Below, piece by piece: positions 41,716 to 51,598 of a DNA stretch of 64,000 nucleotides. Origin of the DNA: Methylotenera_A sp046594915. Lineage in GTDB: Bacteria > Pseudomonadota > Gammaproteobacteria > Burkholderiales > Methylophilaceae. The stretch covers positions 414,796 through 478,795 of the forward strand of contig JBKJRC010000005.1 of assembly GCA_046594915.1 (NCBI GenBank), given 5' to 3'. The notes beneath the pieces were generated by a model, which did not search any database, was not told the origin of the DNA, and was given only the letters and a program-made list of their open reading frames with translations. The stretch's first letter is position 1, and each line of letters opens with the position of its first letter. Position numbers and translations under genes: made by a program.

Positions 41716-42948
41716 CTAAAACAGAATTTCTTTAACTGCTTCCAGTCTAGCTTCAAACACCGCCGCCTTAATCTTTTCTGGCTCACTAAAACCTTGCGCA
41801 ATTGCACCAGAATCCACACTTAACACTTTTTTTAGCGCTAATTTCATTAATGCGTTTTCGGGCAAATCACAATTTTCCAAACCCGTTCTACCGCGCGAAT
41901 CGGCTTCGCAGGCTTTTAAAAAATCAGCAAATCGTGCTGGTTGGCGGATCGCATCTAATTCCATTAAAAATTCCAGCAAAGTATCTGCACGCATTTTGCT
42001 AACTTGGTGCAATTTGCCATGAAATTTGGCGACAATTTGTGCCAGCTCTCTGCAATGGTTAGGCACTCTTAATCGTTTGCACACGTCTTTAAGCAGCTCG
42101 ACGCTACGAATCTCATGCCCAATATGACGCGGCAGCACATCTTTTGGCGTAGTACCTTTGCCAAGGTCATGCATCAGCGCGGCAAAACGGACGGGTAATT
42201 TAAAATTTTGTTTGGCAGCGTAATCAATCACCATCATTACATGCACACCAGTATCAATTTCGGGATGATGCTGCGGCGGTTGCGGTACGCCCCATAATCT
42301 ATCCAACTCTGGCAGAATCTTTTGCAGCGCGTCGCAAGCACGCAACACCTCAAACATGCGGCTGGGCTTTTGTTCCATCAAGCCTTTGGCTAACTCTTGC
42401 CAAACGCGCTCTGGCACCAGCGCATCTATTTCGCCTGTGGCTACCATTTGTTGCATCAATTGCAGCGTCTCTGGCGCTACGCTAAAATCGGTAAATCTTG
42501 CGGCAAAACGCGCAGCGCGCAAAATCCGCACAGGATCTTCCGCAAATGCTTCGCCTACATGGCGCAGGGTTTTGGATTTAATGTCTGCCAAGCCGTTAAA
42601 TGGATCAATCAATTGCGCTTGTCCATCTGTTGCAGAGGAATTTACAATTTTTGCAATCGCATTAATGGTTAAGTCGCGGCGGGCTAAATCTTCTTCTAAT
42701 GTGACTTCGGGTGCTGCATAAACAGCAAAACCTTTGTAGCCAGCTGCCGTTTTACGCTCAGTGCGTGCTAACGCATATTCTTCATGCGTTTGTGGATGCA
42801 AAAAAACCGGGAAATCTTTGCCAACTGGCTTATAACCTTCATCCAGCATGACTTGTGGTGTGGCGCCTACCACCACATAATCGTGGTCTTTTACGGCTAA
42901 GCCTAATAATTCATCGCGTACTGCACCGCCCACACAATAGATTTTCAT
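41716..42948 (-). CDS. cca: Multifunctional CCA-adding tRNA nucleotidyltransferase
   Basis: Adds and repairs the 3' CCA of tRNA. I start the gene at ATG 42948 (410 residues, MKIYCVGGAVRDELLG); the longer ORF overlaps the upstream gene and adds an unrelated 28-residue N-terminus. The nucleotidyltransferase motif is GGAVRDELLGLAVKDHDYVV, RRDLTINAIA follows near 110, and the C-terminal half has the HD-domain motif LMHDLGKG near 228 for phosphohydrolase activity, as in the long gamma/betaproteobacterial form. Confidence 0.97.
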   Translation of the reverse strand: MKIYCVGGAVRDELLGLAVKDHDYVVVGATPQVMLDEGYKPVGKDFPVFLHPQTHEEYALARTERKTAAGYKGFAVYAAPEVTLEEDLARRDLTINAIAKIVNSSATDGQAQLIDPFNGLADIKSKTLRHVGEAFAEDPVRILRAARFAARFTDFSVAPETLQLMQQMVATGEIDALVPERVWQELAKGLMEQKPSRMFEVLRACDALQKILPELDRLWGVPQPPQHHPEIDTGVHVMMVIDYAAKQNFKLPVRFAALMHDLGKGTTPKDVLPRHIGHEIRSVELLKDVCKRLRVPNHCRELAQIVAKFHGKLHQVSKMRADTLLEFLMELDAIRQPARFADFLKACEADSRGRTGLENCDLPENALMKLALKKVLSVDSGAIAQGFSEPEKIKAAVFEARLEAVKEILF

Positions 42949-42961
42949 GCTTTTTTTACAC

Positions 42962-43927
42962 CTATCTTCGGGCATTAATCGCTCGGCCCGCCGCACTGCG
43001 AAAGCCATCGTAAGCACTGCGTGGCGTGGCATTGATTAAATATTCTGGCACCACAACCTCTAGCGAAGTTGGGTTCACATTTAACTCTGCCGCAATTGGC
43101 TGATGCGCGACGCTATCTAATGCCATCGATTTTACGTTATCACGCGTCATTAACTTGATTGGCAGTAACTCCATCGCAAAGGCTTGCGCCATCGATAAGC
43201 GATCGTTTAAGCCAATAATTGGGCGTTGCTTGCCCAAAATATCCATCACTTTTTGCACTAGCTCACGCAGTGTATAAACAGTTGGTCCGCCAAGTTCATA
43301 GGTTTTATCATATGTATCAATATTTTGCAGCGCATTGACAAAACAGCTGGCGACATCTTCTACCCAAATTGGCTGGAATTTTGCATCGGGTTTTGCCAGT
43401 GCGATCACTGGCAAATATTTAACCAGATTGGCAAATAAATTTAAAAAACTGTCGTCACGCCCAAAAATAACGGATGGCCTGAAAATGGTGATATCCAGTT
43501 TTTTATTAAAATCGTTAATCGCTGCTTCGCCTTTGGCTTTGCTGATTAAATATTGGCTAGGCGCATGACTGCTGGCTTGCAGCGCACTCATATGCAGCAA
43601 TCGGTTAATGCCTAAATTTTCACAAAATTGTGCAACGCGGCGCGGCAACTGATGATGCATTTCCTCAAAAGTGGTGTGCCGATTTTCATGCAAAATACCG
43701 ATTAAGTTAATCACTGCATCAGCCCCAATTAAGGCTTCTTTTAAGGCATGATTATTCCTCACATCACATTCCACTACTTGCACATTTGGCAACAAAATCA
43801 AATGCTTACTGGATTCTCTGCGGCGGGATAACACTTTTACCTGATAACCTGTAGCGTCTAGCTTACCGACAATACTGCTGCCAACAAAACCTGCACCACC
43901 TAATACACACACTGTTTTAATCGTCAT
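42962..43927 (-). CDS. NDUFA9-like NAD(P)-binding protein
   Basis: A 321-residue atypical short-chain dehydrogenase/epimerase-like protein. The Rossmann motif is VLGGAGFVGSSIVGKL near residue 8. The sequence matches the complex I NDUFA9-like subfamily (VECDVRN, INLIGILHENRHTTFEE, IFRPSVIFGRDDSFLNLFA). The canonical catalytic YxxxK is only loosely kept, so it may bind nucleotide without normal dehydrogenase activity. The slt-NDUFA9-cca order is common in betaproteobacteria. Confidence 0.9.
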   Translation of the reverse strand: MTIKTVCVLGGAGFVGSSIVGKLDATGYQVKVLSRRRESSKHLILLPNVQVVECDVRNNHALKEALIGADAVINLIGILHENRHTTFEEMHHQLPRRVAQFCENLGINRLLHMSALQASSHAPSQYLISKAKGEAAINDFNKKLDITIFRPSVIFGRDDSFLNLFANLVKYLPVIALAKPDAKFQPIWVEDVASCFVNALQNIDTYDKTYELGGPTVYTLRELVQKVMDILGKQRPIIGLNDRLSMAQAFAMELLPIKLMTRDNVKSMALDSVAHQPIAAELNVNPTSLEVVVPEYLINATPRSAYDGFRSAAGRAINARR

Positions 43928-43973
43928 TTTGTTTTACCCTAAAATAATGAGCAGAAATAATGTCTAAAAATAA

Positions 43974-45980
43974 TTACTGGTTAGCATTTTGCACAGACTG
44001 ATTGGCATTATCATCGTCAGCAATATTCTGGCTAGTTTTGTCTGAACTTGCATCATCTGTTGTTAACCCCGTATTACTTGGTATCACACCTAAACGTTGC
44101 TTCAAACTTATCGCTTTCAAACCCAACTGATGCGTGTATAAATGCGCGTTCGCCATTACTCTTTGTACATAAAGCCGCGTTTCGGTAAACGGTATTGTCT
44201 CCGCGTAAATTGCGCCTTCCAGCGGTACATCAGCCATCCATTTTTTTGCGCGGCTTGGCCCAGCATTATACGCAGCGGTCGCCATCACTGGCTGACCATT
44301 CATCAAATCGAGCGTATAACGCAGGTAATAAGTACCCAGCGCAATATTAGTATCCAATTCGTGAATCATGCCATTGTGATAATTTTCAACACCTGCTTTG
44401 CCGGCAATCCATTTAGCGGTTGTGGGCATCAATTGCATTAAACCCGACGCACCGACGCCCGATTTTGCAGTTTCCATAAACCGACTTTCCTGGCGGGTGA
44501 TGCCATATACCCAAGCTTCATCAATTGCTTGCTCATTTGCAGCAGATTTCATCAAATTGCGGTAAGGCGTAGGGTAACGCAAAGCAAAGTCATGAATTTC
44601 TGTGGTTTTATCCGCTGTGATAATGGCTAAATCATGCCAATTTTTGCGTGATGCAAACTCTGCTGCTGCCAATAACTGGTTATCATCAAACGCTTGAGTT
44701 GCCATCGCCCATTCTGCTTTAGACTCCCAAAGTAAATCCATACTTTGCAAGGCTACCGCGCGTTGTATGGCTGGCAAATGTGCAAAAGCTTGCACTTCCT
44801 CATCACTGGTTTTGCGCGTTTCCAGCGGCGCGGTGACAAATCCTTCAAGCTCATCCTGCGCCAGCCAACCATAAAAATGCCGCTCGGTTGAGAGTTTTGC
44901 AAACAAAGTGTTGGCCTCTAAAGTTTGCTTTTGTACCCTTAACGCCCGTGCTTTCCAATATCGCCATGCCGCTTCTTCCGCTTGGGTTGCATCCATTTTT
45001 TCGATCGCAACGAGAATGCCCGACCAATTTTTATCGCGCAATGCCGCGCGCGCATACCAGCCCAACTGGTCTTTATTTAAACTGTCACCGGCTAATTTAA
45101 ACCAATCCATCGCTTGCGATTCGTGGCGTTGCGCGGCATACAAGGCTAATCTGCCATAAAAGAATTTTCTATCATCCGTTTGAAATGCATTTTCAAGGTT
45201 GTTAAATAGACTTAACGCCTGTTGCGAGCTAGTTTTTGCCACGCGACTAAGCGCATACAAATTAAGCTCGCGGCCTAATCTGCTTTTTAAGCTAATAGTT
45301 TTTTTAGTTAATGCCGCACTTGGATTTGCCGTTACTTTATCGATTAACTTGGTTTGGCTTGGCTCAAACATTTTACTGCGTTTGAAAATACCTTTAGCAA
45401 GCGCAATTCGGTTTTCGGTTAATGCTAAGCGCAACCGCGCCCAAATATCTTCTTCATTCAACACGTTGGCGGCTTGCATGCGATCAAACAGATTGTTGCA
45501 GTTGCCAGGCTGCTCTCTAGCTTGTAGCCAAAGCGGTTTCGCCGCTTCCAGCAAAGTGGCATCGCCCAGTATTGCATTTGCCTCCGCCGCGTAACACGCA
45601 ACGGCCGCATCTTGTTGTTTATAATTTGGATATTCTGCTGAAAAATTCACCCAATCATTATCTTTGGCGAGTTTTTTTAGATACTCGCCACGCAATCTAT
45701 CTGCAAAAGGATAATCGTTGTAAGCGTTAATAAAATCCAATATTGTCTGATTATCTGCTTCATTTAAGCTCAATAGCATCAGCCAATATTCGGCATACGG
45801 TGCAAGAATATGGTGTTCATTTTGCAATTGCTGGGTATATTCAGATAAAGCAATGGCATTTTTTTGCGTGTAAGCCACGCGTGCGCGCAAAAAATCCTCA
45901 TCGCCATTGGCAGCAAAACTGACGTTTGCTAACGTAGCGAATAAAATAATCATGCATTTTGATAAGAGTAAATAACGCAC
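43974..45980 (-). CDS. slt: Soluble lytic murein transglycosylase (Slt70-like)
   Basis: Cleaves peptidoglycan glycan strands to 1,6-anhydro-muropeptides. The 668-residue protein has a signal peptide cleaved after SFA (residue 23), a long helical superhelix ring, and a C-terminal lysozyme-like SLT domain (about 480-620). This domain contains catalytic Glu in TRQESRF, GLMQLMPTTAKW, and TAAYNAGPSRAKKW. The last 40 residues are a polar Asn/Asp/Ser tail. It is close in length to E. coli Slt70 (645). Confidence 0.96.
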   Translation of the reverse strand: MRYLLLSKCMIILFATLANVSFAANGDEDFLRARVAYTQKNAIALSEYTQQLQNEHHILAPYAEYWLMLLSLNEADNQTILDFINAYNDYPFADRLRGEYLKKLAKDNDWVNFSAEYPNYKQQDAAVACYAAEANAILGDATLLEAAKPLWLQAREQPGNCNNLFDRMQAANVLNEEDIWARLRLALTENRIALAKGIFKRSKMFEPSQTKLIDKVTANPSAALTKKTISLKSRLGRELNLYALSRVAKTSSQQALSLFNNLENAFQTDDRKFFYGRLALYAAQRHESQAMDWFKLAGDSLNKDQLGWYARAALRDKNWSGILVAIEKMDATQAEEAAWRYWKARALRVQKQTLEANTLFAKLSTERHFYGWLAQDELEGFVTAPLETRKTSDEEVQAFAHLPAIQRAVALQSMDLLWESKAEWAMATQAFDDNQLLAAAEFASRKNWHDLAIITADKTTEIHDFALRYPTPYRNLMKSAANEQAIDEAWVYGITRQESRFMETAKSGVGASGLMQLMPTTAKWIAGKAGVENYHNGMIHELDTNIALGTYYLRYTLDLMNGQPVMATAAYNAGPSRAKKWMADVPLEGAIYAETIPFTETRLYVQRVMANAHLYTHQLGLKAISLKQRLGVIPSNTGLTTDDASSDKTSQNIADDDNANQSVQNANQ

Positions 45981-46013
45981 ATTGACCTAACTAAAATGGA
46001 ACGATAAGCAGAA

Positions 46014-46196
46014 CTAAAAACGAATCACGCGCGCAATTAAATACAGCAGAAAAACCACCGCTAATAAAACGCCCGTGTATTTAAGCAGCTGTTTTAAAGC
46101 GATTAAATATTGTCGATTACGAGTGGTTAAGTAGAAAACCAATAACACCAGACTTGCGATAAAAACCAAAATAATCGTTAAGCGGATAACTGGCAT
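46014..46196 (-). CDS. Small two-helix membrane protein, unknown function
   Basis: A 60-residue protein with two hydrophobic segments (about residues 5-24 and 40-58) joined by a basic loop TTRNRQYLIALKQ. It sits between lpxC and slt on the same strand. The first Met follows a short gap after lpxC without a strong RBS. I recognise no family beyond short conserved hypothetical proteins in related bacteria. Confidence 0.65.
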   Translation of the reverse strand: MPVIRLTIILVFIASLVLLVFYLTTRNRQYLIALKQLLKYTGVLLAVVFLLYLIARVIRF

Positions 46197-46228
46197 GGCT
46201 TAAATTGATGGAATTTATAATGGATAAT

Positions 46229-47167
46229 CTAGCTAAAATGCGGCATAAGTTTGGGCGTAAAAAAAGCGGTTTGTTCCTGAAAGCCTTTGGGCGCTTCTTC
46301 AATATTGTCAAAAGTTGCAAATTCCCACGCATCGACATCGGCCAGCAAGGCCATTAATAAGGCATTATTGAGCGCATGGCCCGATTTAAACGCAGTAAAA
46401 GCACCCAATAAGGGATGACCTAACATATATAAATCGCCAATGGCATCTAACACTTTATGCTTAGCAAATTCATCTTCATAACGCAGCCCGTCAGTATTTA
46501 AAATGCGGTATTCGTCTAACACAATGGCATTGTCTAAACTACCACCGCGCGCTAATCCATTGGCGCGCAGATATTCCACTTCATGCATAAAGCCAAATGT
46601 TCTGGCACGGCTGATTTCTTTAATATAACTATTATCTTTAAAATCGATTTTGACATTGCTGCCAGAATTTTCAAAAACAGGGTGTGCAAAATCAATGGTG
46701 AAATCCATTTTAAAGCCATGATAAGGCTCAAACTTCACCCATTTATCATGATCAATTACTTCAATTAACTTTTTGATTTTAATAAATTTTTTAGGAGCAA
46801 GCTGCTCTACAATGCCAGCCGATTGCAACAAATAAATAAACGGTCCAGCACTGCCATCCATAATAGGAACCTCAGAGGCAGTGACTTCCACCACTACATT
46901 ATCCACGCCCAAACCCGCCAGCGCAGACATTAAGTGCTCTACAGTGGCGACGCGCGCACCATTGTGTTCTAGGGCAGAACACATGCGCGTATCACGCACT
47001 GCGGCAGGTCGCGCTTGTATGGTCGGCGCTCCGGGCAAATCGGCGCGCTTAAATACAATGCCAGTGTCGATTGCGGCAGGGTGCAAAGTCAGCGTGACTT
47101 TTTCGCCATTGTGCAAACCAACACCAGTCGCACTAATCTGTTTTTTTAATGTTCTTTGTTTCAGCAC
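46229..47167 (-). CDS. lpxC: UDP-3-O-acyl-N-acetylglucosamine deacetylase
   Basis: LpxC is the zinc-dependent first committed step of lipid A synthesis. The 312-residue protein has the zinc ligand His78 in VEHLMSALAGLGVDN and the HKVLDAIGDLYMLG segment near residue 238 with further ligands. GVGLHNGEKV near 15 starts the fold. It is last in the dcw order after ftsZ, as in E. coli, and is separated from ftsZ by 104 bp. Confidence 0.98.
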   Translation of the reverse strand: MLKQRTLKKQISATGVGLHNGEKVTLTLHPAAIDTGIVFKRADLPGAPTIQARPAAVRDTRMCSALEHNGARVATVEHLMSALAGLGVDNVVVEVTASEVPIMDGSAGPFIYLLQSAGIVEQLAPKKFIKIKKLIEVIDHDKWVKFEPYHGFKMDFTIDFAHPVFENSGSNVKIDFKDNSYIKEISRARTFGFMHEVEYLRANGLARGGSLDNAIVLDEYRILNTDGLRYEDEFAKHKVLDAIGDLYMLGHPLLGAFTAFKSGHALNNALLMALLADVDAWEFATFDNIEEAPKGFQEQTAFFTPKLMPHFS

Positions 47168-47271
47168 TTAATATTAGGCTAGTTAATCCTAGCTGCTTCC
47201 CTTTATCAATTCATCATCATTATTGACTTTGCATTTTAGCAAATGTTACTCAGTAAAGAGCATTTATAATA

Positions 47272-48438
47272 TTAATCGGCTTGTTTACGTAAAAATGCTG
47301 GGATGTCATATTCTTCAACACCGGACATTTTCATCGCCTCCACTTGTGCGCGACGATTGTTTTGACTAAACACCGCTGGTGCTTCTTCTTCCACTTCGTT
47401 GCCCATAAATACTGGCTGATTATTTGTGCCTGTCATCAACGTTGTCATCACACGCAATTCTGGTTTGGCTTGACGGCGTGCAACAGCACCGTTTAATCCA
47501 GTTGCTACCATTGTGACGCGCAAACGATCACCCATGTTTTCATCCACCACGTTACCCACAATCACGGTTGCATCTTCTGCCGTAAATGCTTTAATGGTAT
47601 TCATTACGTCATAGTACTCTTTCATTTTAAAGCTGGCACTAGCGGTAATGTTGACTAAAACGCCACGCGCATTGGCTAAGTTGACGTCTTCTAATAATGG
47701 GCTGGCAACCGCTTGCTCTGCTGCGATATTGGCACGATTAGGACCACTGGCTTCCGCTGAACCCATCATCGCCATACCCATTTCACTCATTACTGTGCGC
47801 ACATCGGCAAAATCCACGTTGACCAAACCTGGGCAATTAATAATCTCGGCTATACCTGAGACTGCGTTATGCAAAACATCGTTCGCTGCGCTAAATGCTT
47901 CGGTAAATGGCACATCTTCGCCCAACACTTCCATCAGTTTTTCGTTTGGAATCACAATCAATGAATCCACATATTGTGATAATTCTTCTAAACCTTCTTT
48001 AGCGACTTTGGTACGTTTACCTTCAAACGCAAACGGCTTAGTCACTACGGCCACGGTTAAAATGCCCATTTCTTTGGCCACTTCGGCAATAATCGGTGCA
48101 GCGCCTGTGCCTGTTCCGCCACCCATGCCAGCGGTAATAAACAGCATATCGGCGCCATCAATCATTTCCGCAATACGATCACGATCTTCTAATGCAGCTT
48201 CACGGCCAATTTCTGGTTTTGCGCCAGCGCCAAGGCCTTTGGTAATATCACTGCCAATTTGCAGGGTTTTGGTTGCAGTACTTTTCTTTAAGGCCTGCGC
48301 ATCGGTATTGGCGCTGATAAATTCAACGCCTAGCACGTTTTTGCTAATCATGTGATTGATCGCATTGCCACCGCAACCGCCTACGCCTATTACCTTGATA
48401 ACTGCTTCTTGTGAATCTTTTTCCATAATTTCAAACAT
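47272..48438 (-). CDS. ftsZ: Cell division GTPase FtsZ
   Basis: FtsZ polymerises into the division ring. The 388-residue protein has GGGTGTG at 106-112, GGCGGNAINHM near 20, the catalytic NVDFADVRTVM near 208, and the C-terminal conserved peptide DIPAFLRKQ that binds FtsA. The start is fixed by GGAGAAATTAAC directly before the ATG. The gap of 129 bp to ftsA can carry a promoter. Confidence 0.99.
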   Translation of the reverse strand: MFEIMEKDSQEAVIKVIGVGGCGGNAINHMISKNVLGVEFISANTDAQALKKSTATKTLQIGSDITKGLGAGAKPEIGREAALEDRDRIAEMIDGADMLFITAGMGGGTGTGAAPIIAEVAKEMGILTVAVVTKPFAFEGKRTKVAKEGLEELSQYVDSLIVIPNEKLMEVLGEDVPFTEAFSAANDVLHNAVSGIAEIINCPGLVNVDFADVRTVMSEMGMAMMGSAEASGPNRANIAAEQAVASPLLEDVNLANARGVLVNITASASFKMKEYYDVMNTIKAFTAEDATVIVGNVVDENMGDRLRVTMVATGLNGAVARRQAKPELRVMTTLMTGTNNQPVFMGNEVEEEAPAVFSQNNRRAQVEAMKMSGVEEYDIPAFLRKQAD

Positions 48439-48567
48439 GTTAATTTCTCCTTTTTGCCTTGATATTTGCGATTAACTTGCGTTAAACGCTGCCCTATTAC
48501 CATTACTTAACATTTAAAAAACATTAAAAACCGCTAGTTAAATAACTGTTTCTTTAATAATTGCCGC

Positions 48568-49806
48568 CTAAAAATTACCTTGAAACCAACTCTTCATTTT
48601 TTCAAACAATCGCGCTACTGAATTCGATTCCATCTGCCCACTAATCTGACGCTCCAATTGTTGCTTGCCCATCAAAATTAAACCAACACCTGTTGCGTAG
48701 CGCGGATTGCTGATGACTTCGGATAACCCACCCACATAGCGCGGCATACCTAAACGCACTGGCATATGAAAAATCTCTTCACCCAGTTCTATCATGCCGC
48801 GCATCATGGCTGAACCGCCAGTAATGACGATGCCAGAAGCAATCATTTCTTCCATGCCGCTGCGGCGTAGCTCCTGCAACACAAATTCATACAGTTCCAC
48901 CACACGCGGCTCAATCACTTCTGCTAACGTTTGCACCGATAACTGACGTGCTTCGCGGCCGTCTACACCTTGCACTTCGACGATTTCGCGTGCATCGGCC
49001 AACTGGCGCAACGCACAGCCGTGCTTCACTTTTATGTCTTCTGCCGATTGGGTTGGGGTACGGAAAGCGACGGCTACATCATTGGTGATTTGGTCGCCCG
49101 CAATCGGCACCACAGCGGTGTGGCGTATTGAGCCGTTTTTAAATACGGCAATATCCGTCGTACCGCCGCCAATATCCACTAAGCACACGCCTAGATCTTT
49201 TTCGTCATCGGTCAATACCGCCACGCTGGATGCCAATGGCTGCAAAATCAAATCACTGACTTCTAAACCGCAACGCTTGATACATTTGACGATATTCTGC
49301 GCAGCTGCCACAGCGCCTGTCACGATATGCACTTTCGCTTCCAGTTTCATGCCGCTCATGCCGAGTGGGTCGCGCACGTCGTCTTGGCCATCGATAATAA
49401 ATTCTTGCGTCAGAATATGCAGAATCTGCTGATCGGCTGGCAAGGCAATCGCGCGCGCGGTTTCCACCACACGGTCAATATCCATTTGCGTGACTTCGGC
49501 ATCTTTAATTTTGACCATGCCATGTGAGTTAAGGCTTTTAATATGGCTGCCAGCAATACCTGTAAACACGGCATTAATTTTGCAATCGGCCATTAATTCT
49601 GCCTCTTCAATCGAGCGCTGAATCGCTTGCATGGTGGAATCGATATTAATCACCACGCCTTTTTTTAAGCCGCGCGACACATGCTGACCAAGGCCAATCA
49701 CCTTCAAACTGCCTTCTGGCAACAACTCGGCCACAATAGTCACAATTTTAGATGTGCCGATATCCAACCCCACAATTAGGTTTTTATCTTCACGAACCTT
49801 GCTCAT
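48568..49806 (-). CDS. ftsA: Cell division protein FtsA
   Basis: An actin-like ATPase that tethers FtsZ to the membrane. The 412-residue protein has VGLDIGTSKIV near residue 13, VDIGGGTTDIAVF near 205, GVVITGGS-type ASGIVITGGSAMMRG near 335, and a C-terminal amphipathic helix (ARLFEKMKSWFQGNF) for membrane binding. SD GGGAG precedes the ATG. A 14-bp tandem repeat lies in the gap just upstream. Confidence 0.99.
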   Translation of the reverse strand: MSKVREDKNLIVGLDIGTSKIVTIVAELLPEGSLKVIGLGQHVSRGLKKGVVINIDSTMQAIQRSIEEAELMADCKINAVFTGIAGSHIKSLNSHGMVKIKDAEVTQMDIDRVVETARAIALPADQQILHILTQEFIIDGQDDVRDPLGMSGMKLEAKVHIVTGAVAAAQNIVKCIKRCGLEVSDLILQPLASSVAVLTDDEKDLGVCLVDIGGGTTDIAVFKNGSIRHTAVVPIAGDQITNDVAVAFRTPTQSAEDIKVKHGCALRQLADAREIVEVQGVDGREARQLSVQTLAEVIEPRVVELYEFVLQELRRSGMEEMIASGIVITGGSAMMRGMIELGEEIFHMPVRLGMPRYVGGLSEVISNPRYATGVGLILMGKQQLERQISGQMESNSVARLFEKMKSWFQGNF

Positions 49807-49840
49807 TATTTACTCCCTTTTTTCATTTTGTTTCTTACCC

Positions 49841-49898
49841 CAATGTTCCTGTCTCAATGTTCCTGTCTCAATATTCCTGGCCTAAATATTCTTTAGCT
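49841..49898. repeat. Degenerate 14-15 bp tandem repeat between ftsQ and ftsA
   Basis: CAATGTTCCTGTCT occurs exactly twice in tandem (49841-49854, 49855-49868), followed by CAATATTCCTGGCCT (49869-49883) and the decayed AAATATTCTTTAGCT (49884-49898). It lies 35 bp before the ftsA start. Such a repeat can change copy number by slippage. Confidence 0.8.
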
Positions 49899-49911
49899 CA
49901 ATTTATTAATC

Positions 49912-50676
49912 TTATGTTGCCTTTGCAGGCACAGAAGAGCCTGTTTTTGCTGGCAATTCTTTGTTTAATAAAGTGGCTAACCCAACGGGTTTGCGCACCG
50001 CAAAACCATTCGGGTAACGCAAATCGGCATAGGTCACTTGCACATTTAATCGACTTAATGTTGATTGATAAGCACCTGCAAACTTGTTTAAGCGCGCATC
50101 CATTTCTATGCGGCCAAGTGCAATTGTTAAGCCTTTGTCGGTTTTAATCTCCCACGCGCGACGCGGCGATAACGTTACGCGCGCGATTTTGATATCGGCT
50201 TTATTCAAAATCTGGCTATAACTACCGTAGCTTTTCGTCACCTCCATCACGCCATCGCCTGGCCCATAAAACACCGGCAAGTCGGCATCAGTCGCGGCCT
50301 GAAACAACTCGCCATGCGTATTCACCAGCGCAATATTGCCCCAACGCGCCAGCGCTTGATGTTCTTCAATTGACACTTCCAATTGATCTGGCCAGCGGCG
50401 GCGCACACTGACTTCACGTGCCCAAGGTAGCTTTTGAAATGCATCGCGCGCTTTAACTAAATCCAATGTAAAAAAATTACCTTTTAAATGTCTAGCCACA
50501 ATCAATTTAATCTGCTCACGATTCACGTGTGCTAGCTGCCCGTTTATCTTCACTTCACGTAGCGGAAAAATAGGCAAGTGCACTACCACAAACACCAGGG
50601 CGTACAGCATTAGCACCACTGCCATGGCGAATAGTAAATTGGCTAGCCAATTTAACAGGCGGGGTTTATCCCACAT
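49912..50676 (-). CDS. ftsQ: Cell division protein FtsQ
   Basis: FtsQ is a bitopic divisome scaffold linking FtsB/FtsL. The 254-residue protein has a short cytoplasmic part, one membrane helix (about residues 10-33), a POTRA domain starting at FPLREVKINGQLAHV, and the FtsQ beta domain (LPWAREVSVRRRWPDQLEVSIEEHQALARWG). Its start overlaps the ddl end by 11 nt, indicating coupling. Confidence 0.97.
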   Translation of the reverse strand: MWDKPRLLNWLANLLFAMAVVLMLYALVFVVVHLPIFPLREVKINGQLAHVNREQIKLIVARHLKGNFFTLDLVKARDAFQKLPWAREVSVRRRWPDQLEVSIEEHQALARWGNIALVNTHGELFQAATDADLPVFYGPGDGVMEVTKSYGSYSQILNKADIKIARVTLSPRRAWEIKTDKGLTIALGRIEMDARLNKFAGAYQSTLSRLNVQVTYADLRYPNGFAVRKPVGLATLLNKELPAKTGSSVPAKAT

Positions 50677-51598
50677 TTTTTGTGTCCAATGTCATGCTTA
50701 AAATTTTCACTACCAATTCGTCAAAACTAATGCCCGCCGCCTTAGCCGCCATCGGCACCAAACTGTGGTCTGTCATGCCCGGGCTGGTGTTCACTTCCAA
50801 AAAGTAATGCTTTTGCTCTTTATTTATTTCTGCTTCATCCATTAGAAAATCCACTCGTCCCCAGCCGCTACAACCAATGGCACGAAACGCTTGCAAAGCC
50901 TCTTGCTGAATAGAGGCTTCTTTTTCTGCAGTTAACCCGCAGGGGCATCGATATTCCGTGTCATCACGCAGATATTTTGCTTCAAAATCATAAAATTCAT
51001 TTTTGGGTACGATTTTTACAATCGGCAACACACTGTCGCCTAAGATACCCACGGTATATTCACCACCACCTAAAAATTGCTCTGCAATCACTAGCGGATC
51101 TGATTTGGCAGCCAACTCGTACGCAGCCTTTAAGCCGCCAGCGGCTTTAACTTTGCTAATTCCAATACTTGAACCTTCATTAGCGGGCTTTACAAAAAGT
51201 GGCAAACCCAATTTCTGTTCAATCGCTGCAAAATCGCTTTCTGCATTCACCCGCTCAAAATCGGGCGTTGCAATGCCCACTGCGCGCCATAATAATTTGG
51301 TGCGCCATTTATCCATGCCTAAGCTAGATGACATCACGCCACTACCTGTAAACGGAATATCCATTAATTCCAGCGCACCTTGAATGGTGCCATCTTCTCC
51401 AAAGCGGCCATGCAACGAAATAAACACACGGTCAAACGCGCTTAATTCGCTTAATGGTTGATGTGCAGGGTCAAACGCAAACGCATCCACACCTTGTCGT
51501 TTTAAGGCGGCCAGCACTGCAGAACCGCTATTAATCGATACTTCGCGCTCGTCTGATTTACCGCCAAACAGCACGGCTACTTTTCCAAATTTATGCAT
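50666..51598 (-). CDS. ddl: D-alanine-D-alanine ligase
   Basis: Joins two D-alanines with ATP for the peptidoglycan precursor. From ATG 51598 it is 310 residues; I chose it because GGTGAG is 7 nt before it and MHKFGKVAVLFGG matches the family start, although TTG, GTG and ATG codons lie just upstream in frame. It has SLHGRFGEDGTIQG, VKPANEGSSIGISK and the C-terminal VNTSPGMTDHSLVP. Overlaps exist with murB (51591-51598) and ftsQ. Confidence 0.97.
   Translation of the reverse strand: MHKFGKVAVLFGGKSDEREVSINSGSAVLAALKRQGVDAFAFDPAHQPLSELSAFDRVFISLHGRFGEDGTIQGALELMDIPFTGSGVMSSSLGMDKWRTKLLWRAVGIATPDFERVNAESDFAAIEQKLGLPLFVKPANEGSSIGISKVKAAGGLKAAYELAAKSDPLVIAEQFLGGGEYTVGILGDSVLPIVKIVPKNEFYDFEAKYLRDDTEYRCPCGLTAEKEASIQQEALQAFRAIGCSGWGRVDFLMDEAEINKEQKHYFLEVNTSPGMTDHSLVPMAAKAAGISFDELVVKILSMTLDTKNVG

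Noticed and set aside
42949..43032. N-terminal extension of cca by 28 residues
   Set aside because: It overlaps the upstream NDUFA9-like gene, and the conserved protein begins at MKIYCVGGAVRDELLG.
47648..48355. 235-residue plus-strand ORF within ftsZ
   Set aside because: It is antisense to ftsZ with skewed Ser/Ala composition; not a gene.
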